A stretch of DNA of 64,000 nt from the NCBI GenBank assembly GCA_031401035.1, contig JANNRA010000013.1, positions 15,326 through 79,325 of the forward strand, in the 5' to 3' direction. The position numbers were made by a program, and so were the translations under genes. This document shows positions 1 through 8,874 of this stretch, piece by piece. The notes beneath the pieces were generated by a model, which worked only from the letters and a program-made list of their open reading frames with translations, was not told where the DNA came from and did not search any database. How positions within the stretch are numbered: the stretch's first letter is position 1; each line of letters opens with the position of its first letter. This DNA comes from JANNRA01 sp031401035. GTDB lineage: Bacteria > Desulfobacterota > Binatia > HRBIN30 > CADEER01.

Positions 1-499
1 CGGCGTGCACGGCGAGCACACGTGCCCCGAGCGAGTGCGTGCTCCAGAAGTCGTCCGTCCACGATTGCGCCGCCGCGGCGACCGGCAGCACGTCCTCGTG
101 CGGCGCCACATCCAGGCAGCGCGCCAGGTAGGTTGCCGCATGCACGCCGGGGGACATGCCGCGGAGATGGTGGAAGAATGGGACGCCGCCCACGACGTGG
201 GCGAGGCGCGCCGCAAAGTTGGCATCACCCGATCCCGTGAAGCTCACGGCACGGTCGCAGCCGCCGAGCAGCGCCGCGGGCCCCGCACTCAGCGGGCCCG
301 TCGCGAAGATCTCCGCGATCTCGCGGCGATCGATGGAGATGCACGCGGCGAAGACGTCGGCAGGAAACGCGGAGACCCACGCCATGCGGCTGCACAGGGT
401 GATGGCTTCGCCGGTGCGCACCAGGCCGCGGAAGGCCGGCCAGCAGCACAGCAGATCGCCCAACGCACCCGGGAACAGCACCAATGTGCGTCGCCTCAC
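1..499 (-). CDS. Glycosyltransferase family 9 (heptosyltransferase-like), cut by window edge
   Basis: About 166 codons are visible; the gene continues past base 1. The start is a GTG at 499 with GAGG about ten bases upstream. The N terminus reads LVLFPGALGDLLCCWPAFRG, the nucleotide-sugar-type opening seen in ADP-heptose:LPS heptosyltransferases (GT9, GT-B fold), where a Gly-rich loop follows the first beta strand. Further on it shows alternating hydrophobic strands and a GSGDANFAARLAH stretch. If correct it would add a sugar to lipopolysaccharide or another glycan on the cytoplasmic face of the inner membrane. It is transcribed away from cysK, with 68 bases between the starts. Only the N-terminal half is seen, so acceptor and donor cannot be named. 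Confidence 0.55.
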   Translation of the reverse strand, partial: MRRRTLVLFPGALGDLLCCWPAFRGLVRTGEAITLCSRMAWVSAFPADVFAACISIDRREIAEIFATGPLSAGPAALLGGCDRAVSFTGSGDANFAARLAHVVGGVPFFHHLRGMSPGVHAATYLARCLDVAPHEDVLPVAAAAQSWTDDFWSTHSLGARVLAVHA

Positions 500-567
500 G
501 CCACGACCTCGATTGACTTGGCCAGGACGGCGCCGCTACTTGGTCGGAGCGGATCCCTGTACCGGCC

Positions 568-1500
568 ATGCGTACCGCCATCGCGCACACCCCACTCGAT
601 CTGATCGGTAGCACGCCGGTGGTTCGGCTCAATCGGCTGACCGGACCAGACGACGCCGAAGTCTGGGGCAAACTCGAGTCCGCCAATCCCGGCGGCAGCG
701 TGAAAGACCGAATCTGCCTGCACATGATCGAGGCGGCGGAGCGGGACGGGCGCCTGCGTTCCGGTGGGACCATCATCGAACCGACCAGTGGCAACACTGG
801 GATCGGCCTTGCAATGGTGGCGGCGATCAAGGGCTATCGATTGATCCTGACCATGCCCGACACGATGAGCGAGGAGCGGCGCAGCCTGCTCACGGCCTAT
901 GGCGCGACCCTGGTGCTGACGCCAGACTCCAAAGGCATGCATGCGGCGGTGCGCAAGGCTGAGGAACTTCTTACCGAGCACCCCGGCGCGTTCATGCCGC
1001 AGCAATTCCGCAATCCGGCGAATCCGGACGCGCACCGACAGACGACGGCGCGCGAGCTGCTCGAGCAATTGCCGCGTATCGACGCCTTCGTCGCCGGTGT
1101 CGGGACCGGTGGTACTATCACCGGCGTCGGCTCCGCACTGCGCGAGGCGCTGCCGGCGGTCCGCATCTACGCCGTCGAGCCCGCCGCGTCCCCGGTTCTC
1201 TCGAGCGGCACCGCCGGCTTTCATGGGATCCAGGGCATCGGTGCGGGATTTGTACCTGAGGTACTCGATACGGGCATCTACGATGAGATCATCACGGTGT
1301 CCGATGAGGCAGCCACCGCATGCACGCGCCGGTTGGCGAGCGAAGAGGGGGTGCTGGTTGGCATCTCCGCCGGTGCGAACTGTTATGCCGCCCTGCAGGT
1401 CGCGCGTGAGATCGGCGCAGGCAAGATCGTGGCGACCGTGTTCTGCGATACTGGGGAACGCTATCTCACAACCGACATCTTCGGCGGTGAGGGCATCTGA
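568..1500 (+). CDS. cysK: Cysteine synthase A (O-acetylserine sulfhydrylase)
   Basis: This PLP enzyme makes L-cysteine from O-acetylserine and sulfide in the cytoplasm. The 310-residue chain is the usual family length. The PLP lysine is K46 in NPGGSVKDR, the substrate loop TSGNTG lies at 72-77, the phosphate loop GTGGT at 178-182, and HGIQGIGAGFVP near 218-229 is typical of CysK rather than CysM. GISAGAN (264-270) and the C-terminal CDTGERYLT are also intact. The stop is followed after one base by the GTG of larE, so the two genes are almost certainly co-transcribed and translationally coupled. The ATG at 568 has no clear Shine-Dalgarno sequence. Confidence 0.95.
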   Translation: MRTAIAHTPLDLIGSTPVVRLNRLTGPDDAEVWGKLESANPGGSVKDRICLHMIEAAERDGRLRSGGTIIEPTSGNTGIGLAMVAAIKGYRLILTMPDTMSEERRSLLTAYGATLVLTPDSKGMHAAVRKAEELLTEHPGAFMPQQFRNPANPDAHRQTTARELLEQLPRIDAFVAGVGTGGTITGVGSALREALPAVRIYAVEPAASPVLSSGTAGFHGIQGIGAGFVPEVLDTGIYDEIITVSDEAATACTRRLASEEGVLVGISAGANCYAALQVAREIGAGKIVATVFCDTGERYLTTDIFGGEGI

Positions 1501-1501
1501 C

Positions 1502-2353
1502 GTGGATATCGACGCGAAGCTCGCCGCACTGCGCGATGCGTTGGAGGGCATGGGGCGGGTGCTGATCGCGTTTTCGGGCGGTGTCGATTCGAGTTTCCTC
1601 CTGCAGGTCGCCGTCGACGTGCTCGGCGACGGCGCCGTGGCGCTGACGACGCACTCGCCGACGGCGCCGGAGGAGGACGAGGCCATGGCGCGGGCGCTGG
1701 CCGCAACCCTCGGCGTGCACCATGTCTGTCTCGATGCGAACGAACTCGACATTCCCGGTTACGCCGACAATCCCACGAACCGCTGCTATTTCTGCAAGGG
1801 GAGCTTGTACGACATCTGTCGCGCCGAGGCGGCGCGCCTTGGGATTGCCCAGATCGTCGATGGCGTCAACTTGGATGATCTTGCCGACTACCGCCCGGGT
1901 CTCCGCGCAGCGGAGGAGTACGGCGTTCGCCACCCCCTGGCCGAGGTCGGGCTCACGAAGGCTGAGATTCGGGTGCTCAGCCGGCGGGTGGGTCTGCCGA
2001 CAGCCGACAAGCCCGCCAGCCCATGCCTCTCGTCGCGCTTTCCATACGGTACGCGCATCACCCTCGACGGACTACGCAAGGTGGCGCTGGCGGAGCAGGC
2101 GCTTCGGCGTCTCGGGTTTCCTGAGTGCCGTGTGCGTTCGCATGATCCGATCGCGCGAATCGAAGTGCCGGCGCACGATGTGTCGCGGCTTGCTGCGGAC
2201 GAGGTGCGCGCGGCGGTGGTCCGCGAAGTCAAGGCGGCCGGCTTCCTCTATGTCACGGTCGATCTGCAGGGGTTCAGGTCTGGGAGCCTCAACGAGGCAC
2301 TGCCGGGCGCGCCAGGATCCACTCCGCCCAACGCAGATCCTCCGGCGTCGTGA
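1502..2353 (+). CDS. larE: LarE-type ATP-dependent sulfur insertion enzyme
   Basis: A 283-residue PP-loop protein of the LarE family. LarE AMPylates and sulfurates the pyridinium dicarboxylate precursor of the nickel-pincer cofactor of lactate racemase. SGGVDSS is at 25-31, DGVNLDDLADYRPG at 120-133 and KPASPCLSSR at 170-179. Three cysteines (C95, C98 in CYFCK, and C175) are present. In the family the single-Cys form sacrifices the C175-equivalent sulfur, whereas three-Cys forms bind a [4Fe-4S] cluster; this one has the three-Cys pattern. The GTG at 1502 lies one base after the cysK stop. No larA, larB or larC is in the window, so the substrate is open. Its 3' end overlaps the 3' end of ispD by 65 bases. 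Confidence 0.88.
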   Translation: MDIDAKLAALRDALEGMGRVLIAFSGGVDSSFLLQVAVDVLGDGAVALTTHSPTAPEEDEAMARALAATLGVHHVCLDANELDIPGYADNPTNRCYFCKGSLYDICRAEAARLGIAQIVDGVNLDDLADYRPGLRAAEEYGVRHPLAEVGLTKAEIRVLSRRVGLPTADKPASPCLSSRFPYGTRITLDGLRKVALAEQALRRLGFPECRVRSHDPIARIEVPAHDVSRLAADEVRAAVVREVKAAGFLYVTVDLQGFRSGSLNEALPGAPGSTPPNADPPAS

Positions 2354-2975
2354 TCTTTCGATTCTGGACATCGCCGGGCACCACGTAGACGCGCCGACCG
2401 AGGCGTTCAACGAGCATCGCATCGTCGGTCGCGGCGTCAGCCGCAACGCCGGCGTGAGCGGCGCGGATAATGTCCGCCTGAAACACCTGCGGCGTTTGCG
2501 CCAGCCACAAGTGTGCGCGCGGTGGCGTCGCTTCGATCCAACCCTCCGCGTGCACCTGCTTGATTGTGTCGGTGGCGGGGATGCACGGCACCGCCGCCCC
2601 ATGCACGCGTGCCGCGCCAATCACGGCGCGGATGACCTCCGCAGTGACAAACGGACGGGCCGCGTCATGGATGGCAATCAGTGGCGCGGCTCCGGCAGCC
2701 GCCAGTCCGGCGCGGACGGAGTCACCGCGTTCGGTCCCACCGGTCACGATGGCCGGCTCCAAGGGGAGCGGATCGGCGCGGGCGATCGCCCCCTTGGCAC
2801 GTTCCTCCCAGCCAGGCGGTACGACCAAGACGACGCGCGTTACTTCCTGGACTGCCAGAAGGGCACGCACCGCACGCAGGAAAAGCGGCTCTCCCCCCAA
2901 GGGAACGAACGCCTTGGGGATCCCGGCGCCAAGCCGCGATCCCGGACCGGCAGCGACGATGACCGCGGTGGTCAG
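2289..2975 (-). CDS. ispD: 2-C-methyl-D-erythritol 4-phosphate cytidylyltransferase
   Basis: Third enzyme of the MEP isoprenoid pathway: it transfers CMP from CTP to methylerythritol 4-phosphate. The 228 residues contain the family motifs in order: VIVAAGPGSRLG with PKAFVPLGG, the IHDAARPF box, AQTPQVF, TDDAMLVE, and NRKITTPEDLRWAE near the C terminus. No ATG, GTG or TTG lies where the protein must begin. The only candidate is a CTG at 2975-2973 that overlaps the carD stop as CTGA, so translation is probably coupled to carD. The upstream in-frame GTG near 3203 would add 76 residues unlike any IspD. IspF is not adjacent. Confidence 0.88.
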   Translation of the reverse strand: MTTAVIVAAGPGSRLGAGIPKAFVPLGGEPLFLRAVRALLAVQEVTRVVLVVPPGWEERAKGAIARADPLPLEPAIVTGGTERGDSVRAGLAAAGAAPLIAIHDAARPFVTAEVIRAVIGAARVHGAAVPCIPATDTIKQVHAEGWIEATPPRAHLWLAQTPQVFQADIIRAAHAGVAADAATDDAMLVERLGRRVYVVPGDVQNRKITTPEDLRWAEWILARPAVPR

Positions 2976-3481
2976 CGGGCGAAGATGGTCTTGAGCTCTT
3001 CCATGATCTTCTCCTCGGGGTGCGAGCGAGCGATGGAGAGCTCTTTGACGAGCAGGTTGCGAGCCGTGTCGAGCATCTTGCGCTCGCCGAACGACAGTTC
3101 CTTGTCGCCCTTGAGCACGAAGAGGTCGCGCAATACCTTGGCGATCTCGAGCACCGAACCCGTCTTGATCTTCTCGGTGTACTCCCGGTAGCGGCGATTC
3201 CACGTCTGCTGGTCGATCTCGACCCGCTTCTCGCGCAGGATCTTGTACACCTTGGTGACCATCTCTCGGCCAATGACGCGGCGCAGGCCGACGGAGGTCA
3301 CGTTCTCGGTCGGGATCATGATCGTCATGTCGCTGTCGAGAATCCGCAACATGTAGAACGTCTTTTCGGTCCCAGAGACGACCTTCGTCTGGATGCTCTG
3401 GATGACCCCGACGCCATGCGCAGGGTAAACGACTTTCTCACCAACCTTAAAAATCGAGTCAGTCTTCCCTTTGCTTGGCAT
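2972..3481 (-). CDS. carD: CarD/CdnL-family RNA polymerase-binding regulator
   Basis: A 169-residue CarD-family protein. It has an N-terminal RNA polymerase beta-interacting domain (FKVGEKVVYPAHGVGVI, about 12-28) and a C-terminal helical domain rich in basic residues that contacts the promoter DNA upstream of -10. In characterised bacteria CdnL/CarD stabilises open complexes at rRNA and housekeeping promoters. The ATG at 3481 gives MPSKGKTDS; a GTG six codons upstream is possible but no better supported by a ribosome binding site. The last four bases overlap the start of ispD, making a two-gene unit. A TTGACG hexamer about 30 bases upstream could be a -35 element, but no convincing -10 follows. 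Confidence 0.9.
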   Translation of the reverse strand: MPSKGKTDSIFKVGEKVVYPAHGVGVIQSIQTKVVSGTEKTFYMLRILDSDMTIMIPTENVTSVGLRRVIGREMVTKVYKILREKRVEIDQQTWNRRYREYTEKIKTGSVLEIAKVLRDLFVLKGDKELSFGERKMLDTARNLLVKELSIARSHPEEKIMEELKTIFAR

Positions 3482-3646
3482 AGACCCGCAGAATGACACA
3501 AAAACGTTGAATCGTCAAATAAGTTCGGCTGTTGCATGACGGGCTGGCGCCTCGCCCCGGTGCAGCGAATCCTTGCTCGCGGCGACCGCTTCGCAGTAGG
3601 TTGACTTCAAAGCATCGATTCACGGTGATCAGGACGCAGGGGGCGT

Positions 3647-6097
3647 GTGAGTCTCGGAGCAGGCGACAGAGTCCCGGGGGCGGACGGTGAGTCTGCTGGT
3701 CTACGGACCCCGTGGTTCGAGCGCTTCGCGCGCTCTGTGGTGCGCCATCGAGTGATGGTCGTCGCGGCGGTGCTGGCCATTACTGCGGGTTTGGCGGTGC
3801 AGCTGGGAAACCTCCACCTCGACATCCGGCGGCGCGCCAACCTGCCAAACGGGCATCCGTACGTGCAGATCCAGAACCGTATCTCCGACCTGTTCGGCGG
3901 CGAGGCGATCGTCATCATCGGCGTGATCGCGCGCACCGGTGATGTGTTCCAGCCGGAGATCTTGGCCAAGATCCGACGCATCACGGATCGTCTGGCCGCC
4001 TCGCCAAACGTCATCGTTCCGAGCCTCTTCAGCATTTCGGCGCCGTACGTTAAGACGGTGGTCACCAGCGAAAGTGGGGCGATGCGCATAGAGCCGCTCT
4101 TCCCGGCCGCCGCCCCGACTGCCGCCGCCATCGCCCGTGCGCGTGAGCGGATCGCCGCGGATCCGCTCCTCCGCGGCAACCACGTGTCGTCCGACCAACG
4201 GGCGGCAATGATCGTGGCCGACTTTGATGATCGGATTCGGGATGTCGATCTCGCGGCAATGATCGAACAGGCCGTGGCGCCGGAGCGGGATGAACATGTG
4301 ACGATCGCGCTCGCTGGGGCGCCCATCCTGCGCCGTGAACTCGCTCGGTACACCGCGATGATGGCGTTCCTGTTCCCGCTCGCGGTCGTGATCATCGGAC
4401 TCGTCCACTACGAAGCCTTCCGGACGCTGCAGGCGATGCTGTTGCCGCTCGTCACAGCCGTGCTCAGCGTGGTGTGGGCGCTCGGAATCATGGGACTGCT
4501 CGGGCTGCCGATGGACACGTGGAGTGCGATGACACCCGTGTTGATACTCGCCATCGCGGCGGGCCACGCGGTGCAGATCCTGAAGCGGTACTACGAGGAG
4601 TACGGGCGGGTCGGCGACAGCAGCGAAGCGGTGGTCCGGTCGATCGCCGCGGTTGGGCCGGTCATGGTCACTGCCGGGCTCATCGCGGCCGCAGGTTTTG
4701 CATCGCTGGCATCGTTCGGCATCGCGAGTGTGCGGGCATTCGGGACCCTGCTGGCCGCCGGCATCGTCAGTGCGCTGATCATCGAACTGACCTTCACGCC
4801 GGCCTGTCGGTCCATGCTGAGGCCGCCGCGGCGTCGCGAGCTCCTCCGCGAGGGCGGGGCGCGCCGGCTGGATCGCGGCCTCGACGCGCTGGCGCGAGTG
4901 GCGATCGGCCGTCCGCGGACTGTCGTGGCGATTGCCTGTGCGGTGGTGCTCGGCGCCGGCGTTGGAACCCTGTGGCTGCGCGTCGACAACAGTTTCCGAC
5001 TATGGTTCGCGCCAGGGACGCAGGTGCGGATCGACGATCGGTTGCTCAATGACGAGCTGCCGGGCACGGCGACCTTGCGGGTGCTGATCGAAGGCGAGGC
5101 CGACGATGCGATGCTGCAACCCGCGGTCTTGGAGGCCATGAGCGACCTGCAGTTGCAAATGGCGTGGACTCCGGAGATCGGCGGGATCACGTCGATTGTC
5201 GACCACGTGCGCCGCATGCATCAGGCGATGCATGACGGCGACCCGGCGTTCTTTGTCGTGCCCGACGATCCGGCGGTCATCGGCGAGTACCTGTTCCTGT
5301 ATGCCTCGGCCGCAGGGCCGGACGGGCTCGGGGCGTTCGTTGACGTGCGCAATCGCAGTGCGGTGATCCGGGCGCTGAGCAAGACCGACAGCGCGGCCTT
5401 CTCACGCGAGCTTCTCGCACGCTTGCAAGCCTACGCCACGGTGCGCTTCGCCGGCCTGCCGGTCCGCGTCGGCATTGCTGGCGGGACCCTCGGCGTCCAG
5501 ACCGCGATGAACGACCTGGTCGTGCATGACAAGATCCTCAACATGCTGCAGGTCGCAGCGATCATCTTGGTTCTGTGTGCGGTGGTCCTGCGATCGTTCG
5601 TCGGCGCGTTGTTCGTTCTCACGCCGCTGGCGTTGGCCAGCCTGGTCATCCTTGGCGGTATGGGCTGGACGGGCGTGTGGCTCGACATGAGTACCGCGGC
5701 GATCACTGCGATGGGCGTGAGTATCGGCGCCGACTTCGCCATCTATCTGCTCTTCCGGGTTCGAGAAGAGTTACGCCGCGGCGCGCCGCTCGAGGAGGCT
5801 TTGCGGACGGGCTTGCGCACCTCAGGCAAGGCTGCGGTGTACGTTTCGTCGGCTGTGGTGGCTGGGTACCTGACGCTGACACTGTCGGGGTTCAGCGTGT
5901 GGATCCGGCTCGCCGTGCTCACATCGCTGACCGTGGCGATGAGCGCGCTGACGACCTGTGCACTGCTCCCGGCGCTGATCCTGCTCACACGCCCCCGATT
6001 TCTGTCGCGGCCGGAGGTGGTAAGCGCTGGGCAGGGACTGTGCACGGCGGAGCCGCTCGCGCCGTCCCCGCGCACGGCGAGCGCGAGCAACTCGTGA
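3647..6097 (+). CDS. RND-superfamily exporter, HAE3/MMPL type
   Basis: An 816-residue inner-membrane protein with two RND halves. Each half has one transmembrane helix, a periplasmic domain and a block of five helices (about 35-55, 240-395, 420-445 and 635-800). The sequence GVSIGADFAIYLLFRVREEL near 690 is the transmembrane signature of the COG1033/HAE3 group. These proton-driven pumps usually export lipids, hopanoids or hydrophobic metabolites and act without a dedicated TolC gene next door. The start is a GTG at 3647 after an AGGGGG stretch. The gene ends one base before the 3' end of the convergent ketosynthase gene, which is why it may serve that acyl-lipid cluster. A paralogue lies at 51-53.4 kb. 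Confidence 0.85.
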   Translation: MSLGAGDRVPGADGESAGLRTPWFERFARSVVRHRVMVVAAVLAITAGLAVQLGNLHLDIRRRANLPNGHPYVQIQNRISDLFGGEAIVIIGVIARTGDVFQPEILAKIRRITDRLAASPNVIVPSLFSISAPYVKTVVTSESGAMRIEPLFPAAAPTAAAIARARERIAADPLLRGNHVSSDQRAAMIVADFDDRIRDVDLAAMIEQAVAPERDEHVTIALAGAPILRRELARYTAMMAFLFPLAVVIIGLVHYEAFRTLQAMLLPLVTAVLSVVWALGIMGLLGLPMDTWSAMTPVLILAIAAGHAVQILKRYYEEYGRVGDSSEAVVRSIAAVGPVMVTAGLIAAAGFASLASFGIASVRAFGTLLAAGIVSALIIELTFTPACRSMLRPPRRRELLREGGARRLDRGLDALARVAIGRPRTVVAIACAVVLGAGVGTLWLRVDNSFRLWFAPGTQVRIDDRLLNDELPGTATLRVLIEGEADDAMLQPAVLEAMSDLQLQMAWTPEIGGITSIVDHVRRMHQAMHDGDPAFFVVPDDPAVIGEYLFLYASAAGPDGLGAFVDVRNRSAVIRALSKTDSAAFSRELLARLQAYATVRFAGLPVRVGIAGGTLGVQTAMNDLVVHDKILNMLQVAAIILVLCAVVLRSFVGALFVLTPLALASLVILGGMGWTGVWLDMSTAAITAMGVSIGADFAIYLLFRVREELRRGAPLEEALRTGLRTSGKAAVYVSSAVVAGYLTLTLSGFSVWIRLAVLTSLTVAMSALTTCALLPALILLTRPRFLSRPEVVSAGQGLCTAEPLAPSPRTASASNS

Positions 6098-6098
6098 T

Positions 6099-7349
6099 CT
6101 ACGCGGCGCTCAGGAGAAGGTAGCCGTTGACGCCGCCATATCCATAGCTCGTCACCAGCGCGGTGCGGACCGGACGTCGCAGCGGTTCGCCGATGACGTG
6201 CAGGGCCCGACACTCCGGAGCGGGGGTGAGGAGATTGGCGGTCGGCGGAATGCAGCCGTGCGCGATCGCCAAGGCGCTTGCGGCGGCCTGAAAGGCGCCC
6301 GCGGCGCCGAACGGATGTCCGAGAACGCCCTTGATCGAGCTGATGGGGATCGCCGGAAGGAACTCGCCGAGCGCCGCGTTGAGCACCGTGAGTTCCTTGC
6401 GGTCGAACAGCGGCGCCGCGTTGGCGTGCGCGCAGACGTAGTCGATCGCGCCTGGGGCGGTTGCGGCGACCGTGAGCAGGCGGCGCAGGGCCGTCGCACC
6501 GGCGCCGCCCGATTCATCCGTTCCATAGAGTCCGCGTGCGTCGCACGAGAAGGCGGCGCCATCGACGCGCGCATAGACGCGAGCCCCGCGGGCGTGCGCG
6601 TGCGTCGCTTCCTCGAGCACCAGGAAAGCGCTTCCTTCGCTCAGCACCATGCCGCCGTGGGCAGCGTCGAACGGGCGCGCGGCGTGAATCGGATCGTCGT
6701 TGGCGGTCGAGAGTTCGTTCGTCCGGCACAGGGCTGCGAAACCGAGCGGGCTCAGCGGCGCCTCGGTGCCGCCGGCCAGGACGACGTCGACGATGCCCGA
6801 CTCGATCAGGGCGGCGCCATGGGCGATGGCTTGTAGGCTCGATGGGCAGCCGCTTGAGAAGGTGACCTGTGGTCCTTGCGCGCCCGCCGCAGAAGCCACC
6901 TCGACGCCGGGGCCGTGGTTGCCTGCCCCCGCCACAATGAACGGGTTGACCCTGCGCGCGCCGCGTTCGAGCAGTATGGCCGCTTGTTGCTCCGCGTCGA
7001 TCCAGCCGCCCAGTGCAGTGCCGAGTGTCACGGCCATCGCGGTCGGTGCGACCGCATCGCGCCCGAGGTGCGCATCGGCGAGGGCCAGGCTCGCTGCCGC
7101 AAGCGCCAATTGTGCCGCTCGAGTAGTCGTTCGGAGCGTACGTGGTTCCAGGAGGCCGACATAGTCGGCATCGGCAACCTGGCCCCCGATGCGACACGGG
7201 AGGCCGCTGGTGTCAAAGCAATCGAGCAGCCGGATCGCACCGCGGCCGCTACACACCGCGTCCCAGAAACGCTCGTGGCCCGCCCCGGTAGGCCCGAGAA
7301 CGCCGAGCCCGGTAATGACCGTCGTACGCTGGCCCACGGTACGCCTCAC
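6099..7349 (-). CDS. Beta-ketoacyl-ACP synthase (FabF-like), possible polyene/lipid type
   Basis: A 416-residue thiolase-fold ketosynthase. The nucleophile is C168 in FSSGCPSS, and the catalytic histidines are H308 (VCAHANAAP) and H345 (KGVLGHPFGAAG), with K340. The usual AHGT context is AHAN here. It should condense an acyl chain with malonyl-ACP. The GTG start overlaps the stop of the acyl-CoA dehydrogenase gene as GTGA, so it is the last gene of an ACP-dehydrogenase-ketosynthase operon. No malonyltransferase, ketoreductase or dehydratase is nearby, so those steps would be borrowed from general fatty-acid synthesis. Housekeeping FabF is unlikely, since the fab cluster context is missing. 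Confidence 0.85.
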   Translation of the reverse strand: MRRTVGQRTTVITGLGVLGPTGAGHERFWDAVCSGRGAIRLLDCFDTSGLPCRIGGQVADADYVGLLEPRTLRTTTRAAQLALAAASLALADAHLGRDAVAPTAMAVTLGTALGGWIDAEQQAAILLERGARRVNPFIVAGAGNHGPGVEVASAAGAQGPQVTFSSGCPSSLQAIAHGAALIESGIVDVVLAGGTEAPLSPLGFAALCRTNELSTANDDPIHAARPFDAAHGGMVLSEGSAFLVLEEATHAHARGARVYARVDGAAFSCDARGLYGTDESGGAGATALRRLLTVAATAPGAIDYVCAHANAAPLFDRKELTVLNAALGEFLPAIPISSIKGVLGHPFGAAGAFQAAASALAIAHGCIPPTANLLTPAPECRALHVIGEPLRRPVRTALVTSYGYGGVNGYLLLSAA

Positions 7350-8488
7350 AGCCGAAGGTGGCTGGCCACCAGGTCCTTCATCACCTCGGATGTGCCGCCG
7401 CCAAGACTCAGGACGCGCGCGTCACGGTACGCGCGGGTCACCCAGTTCTCTTCGAGGAACCCGTTACCGCCAAAGAGCTGGATGCAGCGCTCGATGACCC
7501 GCTGGACCACGTCTACCACCTGGAACTTGATCATGCAGATGCGCTTCGCGTCCACGTGCCCGTCGCGGAACCGTTCGCAGACGGAATACACGAACGCACG
7601 TGCCATCTCGATCTCGGCCGACATCTCCGCGATGCGGTGGCGGATGGTCTGCAGGGCCGTCAGCGGTTTACCGTAGGCTTGGCGAGCCTTCAGATAGGTG
7701 ATCGTGTCCTCGAGGACGAGTGCGGCGAGGGCGAGGCTGCACACGCCGCCGATCAGCCTCTCCTCCAGGAGATTCTGCGTGTGGTAGTAGTACCCGAGAT
7801 GGGCCTTACCAACCGTGTATGATTTCGGAACCCGGCAGCGGTCGAACGTCAGCCAACCGGTGGGGGATGAGTGCAGGCCGAGCTTGCGGAGCGTCTGCTT
7901 CACTGCGAAGCCGGGCGTGTCCGTCGGGATGAGCAGCAGGGACATCCCGTTCGGTCCGCGATCCGGGCGTGTACGGACCAGGGTCACCACAAAGTCGGCG
8001 ATTGGGCCGTTGGTGATGTACGTCTTCTCGCCCGAAACCACCCAGAAATCCCCGTCGTCCTCGGCGCGGCACTGCACAGCCCCGGAGATGTCGGACCCAC
8101 CGGTCGGTTCCGTCGATGCGAGCGCACCGATCTTTTCACCTCGAATCGCCGGCGCCAGGAACTGGCTCTTCTGGGCAGCGGTGCCGTACCGGGCGAGAAG
8201 CGGCGAAAAGAAGTTCGTCTGCGCGAGGATGCTGAGCGCGACGCCCCCCATATGGCAGCGCGGCAGCTCCTCTGCCAGCACCACCGTGTATCCGAAGTCC
8301 AAACCGCGCCCGCCGTACTCGAGCGGTTGGGTCAATCCGAGCAGCCCGCGCTCGCCAAGGTCGCGAAACACGCTCCGTGGCAATTCTCGAAGGGACTCCC
8401 AGCGTTCGGTGTTCGGCGAGATCAACTCAAGGATCGCCGAATTAACGACTGGTCGAAAGGCCTGATGCACGTCCAAGAGTAGAGCCAT
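7346..8488 (-). CDS. Acyl-CoA (or acyl-ACP) dehydrogenase, LCAD/IVD-like
   Basis: A 380-residue flavin dehydrogenase that would introduce an alpha-beta double bond into an acyl thioester. FAD-binding stretches ASTEPTGGSDISG (124-136) and YITNG (157-161) and the C-terminal GGGTSEVMKDLVA are clear. The MCAD-type base next to GTSE is glycine. Instead LLEERLIGG places a glutamate (E243) at the position used as base in isovaleryl-CoA and long-chain dehydrogenases, so activity is expected. Start and stop overlap the neighbours (TGATG with the ACP gene, GTGA with the ketosynthase), which suggests equal expression and a carrier-protein-bound substrate. Confidence 0.85.
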   Translation of the reverse strand: MALLLDVHQAFRPVVNSAILELISPNTERWESLRELPRSVFRDLGERGLLGLTQPLEYGGRGLDFGYTVVLAEELPRCHMGGVALSILAQTNFFSPLLARYGTAAQKSQFLAPAIRGEKIGALASTEPTGGSDISGAVQCRAEDDGDFWVVSGEKTYITNGPIADFVVTLVRTRPDRGPNGMSLLLIPTDTPGFAVKQTLRKLGLHSSPTGWLTFDRCRVPKSYTVGKAHLGYYYHTQNLLEERLIGGVCSLALAALVLEDTITYLKARQAYGKPLTALQTIRHRIAEMSAEIEMARAFVYSVCERFRDGHVDAKRICMIKFQVVDVVQRVIERCIQLFGGNGFLEENWVTRAYRDARVLSLGGGTSEVMKDLVASHLRL

Positions 8489-8751
8489 CAGCGTGGATGG
8501 ATCAGTAGGTGAATGTACCGTGCAATAGCACCGAACTCATTCAATTCGACAACCTGAATCGGGTCGATCTCGATGTTAAGCTCGTCTTCGAGAGCTACCT
8601 GCACCTCAAGGAAAGCAACCGAATCCATTTGGAGGTCACCATCGATGGTTGCACCGTCCCGGGCGAGGGTTCCATCAACCCTTCCGATGTCGACCAGAAA
8701 CCCAGCTAAAAGTAGTCGTACGTCGTCAAGTCCAACGTCCCGTAAGGCCAT
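8488..8751 (-). CDS. Acyl carrier protein
   Basis: An 87-residue carrier protein. The phosphopantetheine serine is in QMDSVAFLEV (about residue 43), followed by the acidic helix II LEVQVALEDELNIEID and a short C-terminal helix. The ATG at 8751 has GGAG seven bases upstream; a longer reading from 8814 lacks support. It is the first gene of the overlapping ACP-dehydrogenase-ketosynthase operon and is divergent from the GNAT-type acyltransferase, with 123 bases between their starts. It is likely a dedicated carrier rather than the housekeeping AcpP, whose DSLDTVE core it lacks. Confidence 0.85.
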   Translation of the reverse strand: MALRDVGLDDVRLLLAGFLVDIGRVDGTLARDGATIDGDLQMDSVAFLEVQVALEDELNIEIDPIQVVELNEFGAIARYIHLLIHPR

Positions 8752-8874
8752 TGTCCGCTCCAAATGGAATTTCCCAGCCACGCGGTCTATACGCCTTGCA
8801 TGGATGCTAGGCAATCGGCCGAGCGCGAGTGCGCCTGACTATTCAGCTGTGCCCGACGCAATCAGGTACCGAAG

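Noticed and set aside
3497..3540. TTGACG before carD as a sigma70 promoter
   Set aside because: The hexamer is good, but a 17-base spacer leads to CATTCT almost at the start codon, so no convincing promoter can be assigned.
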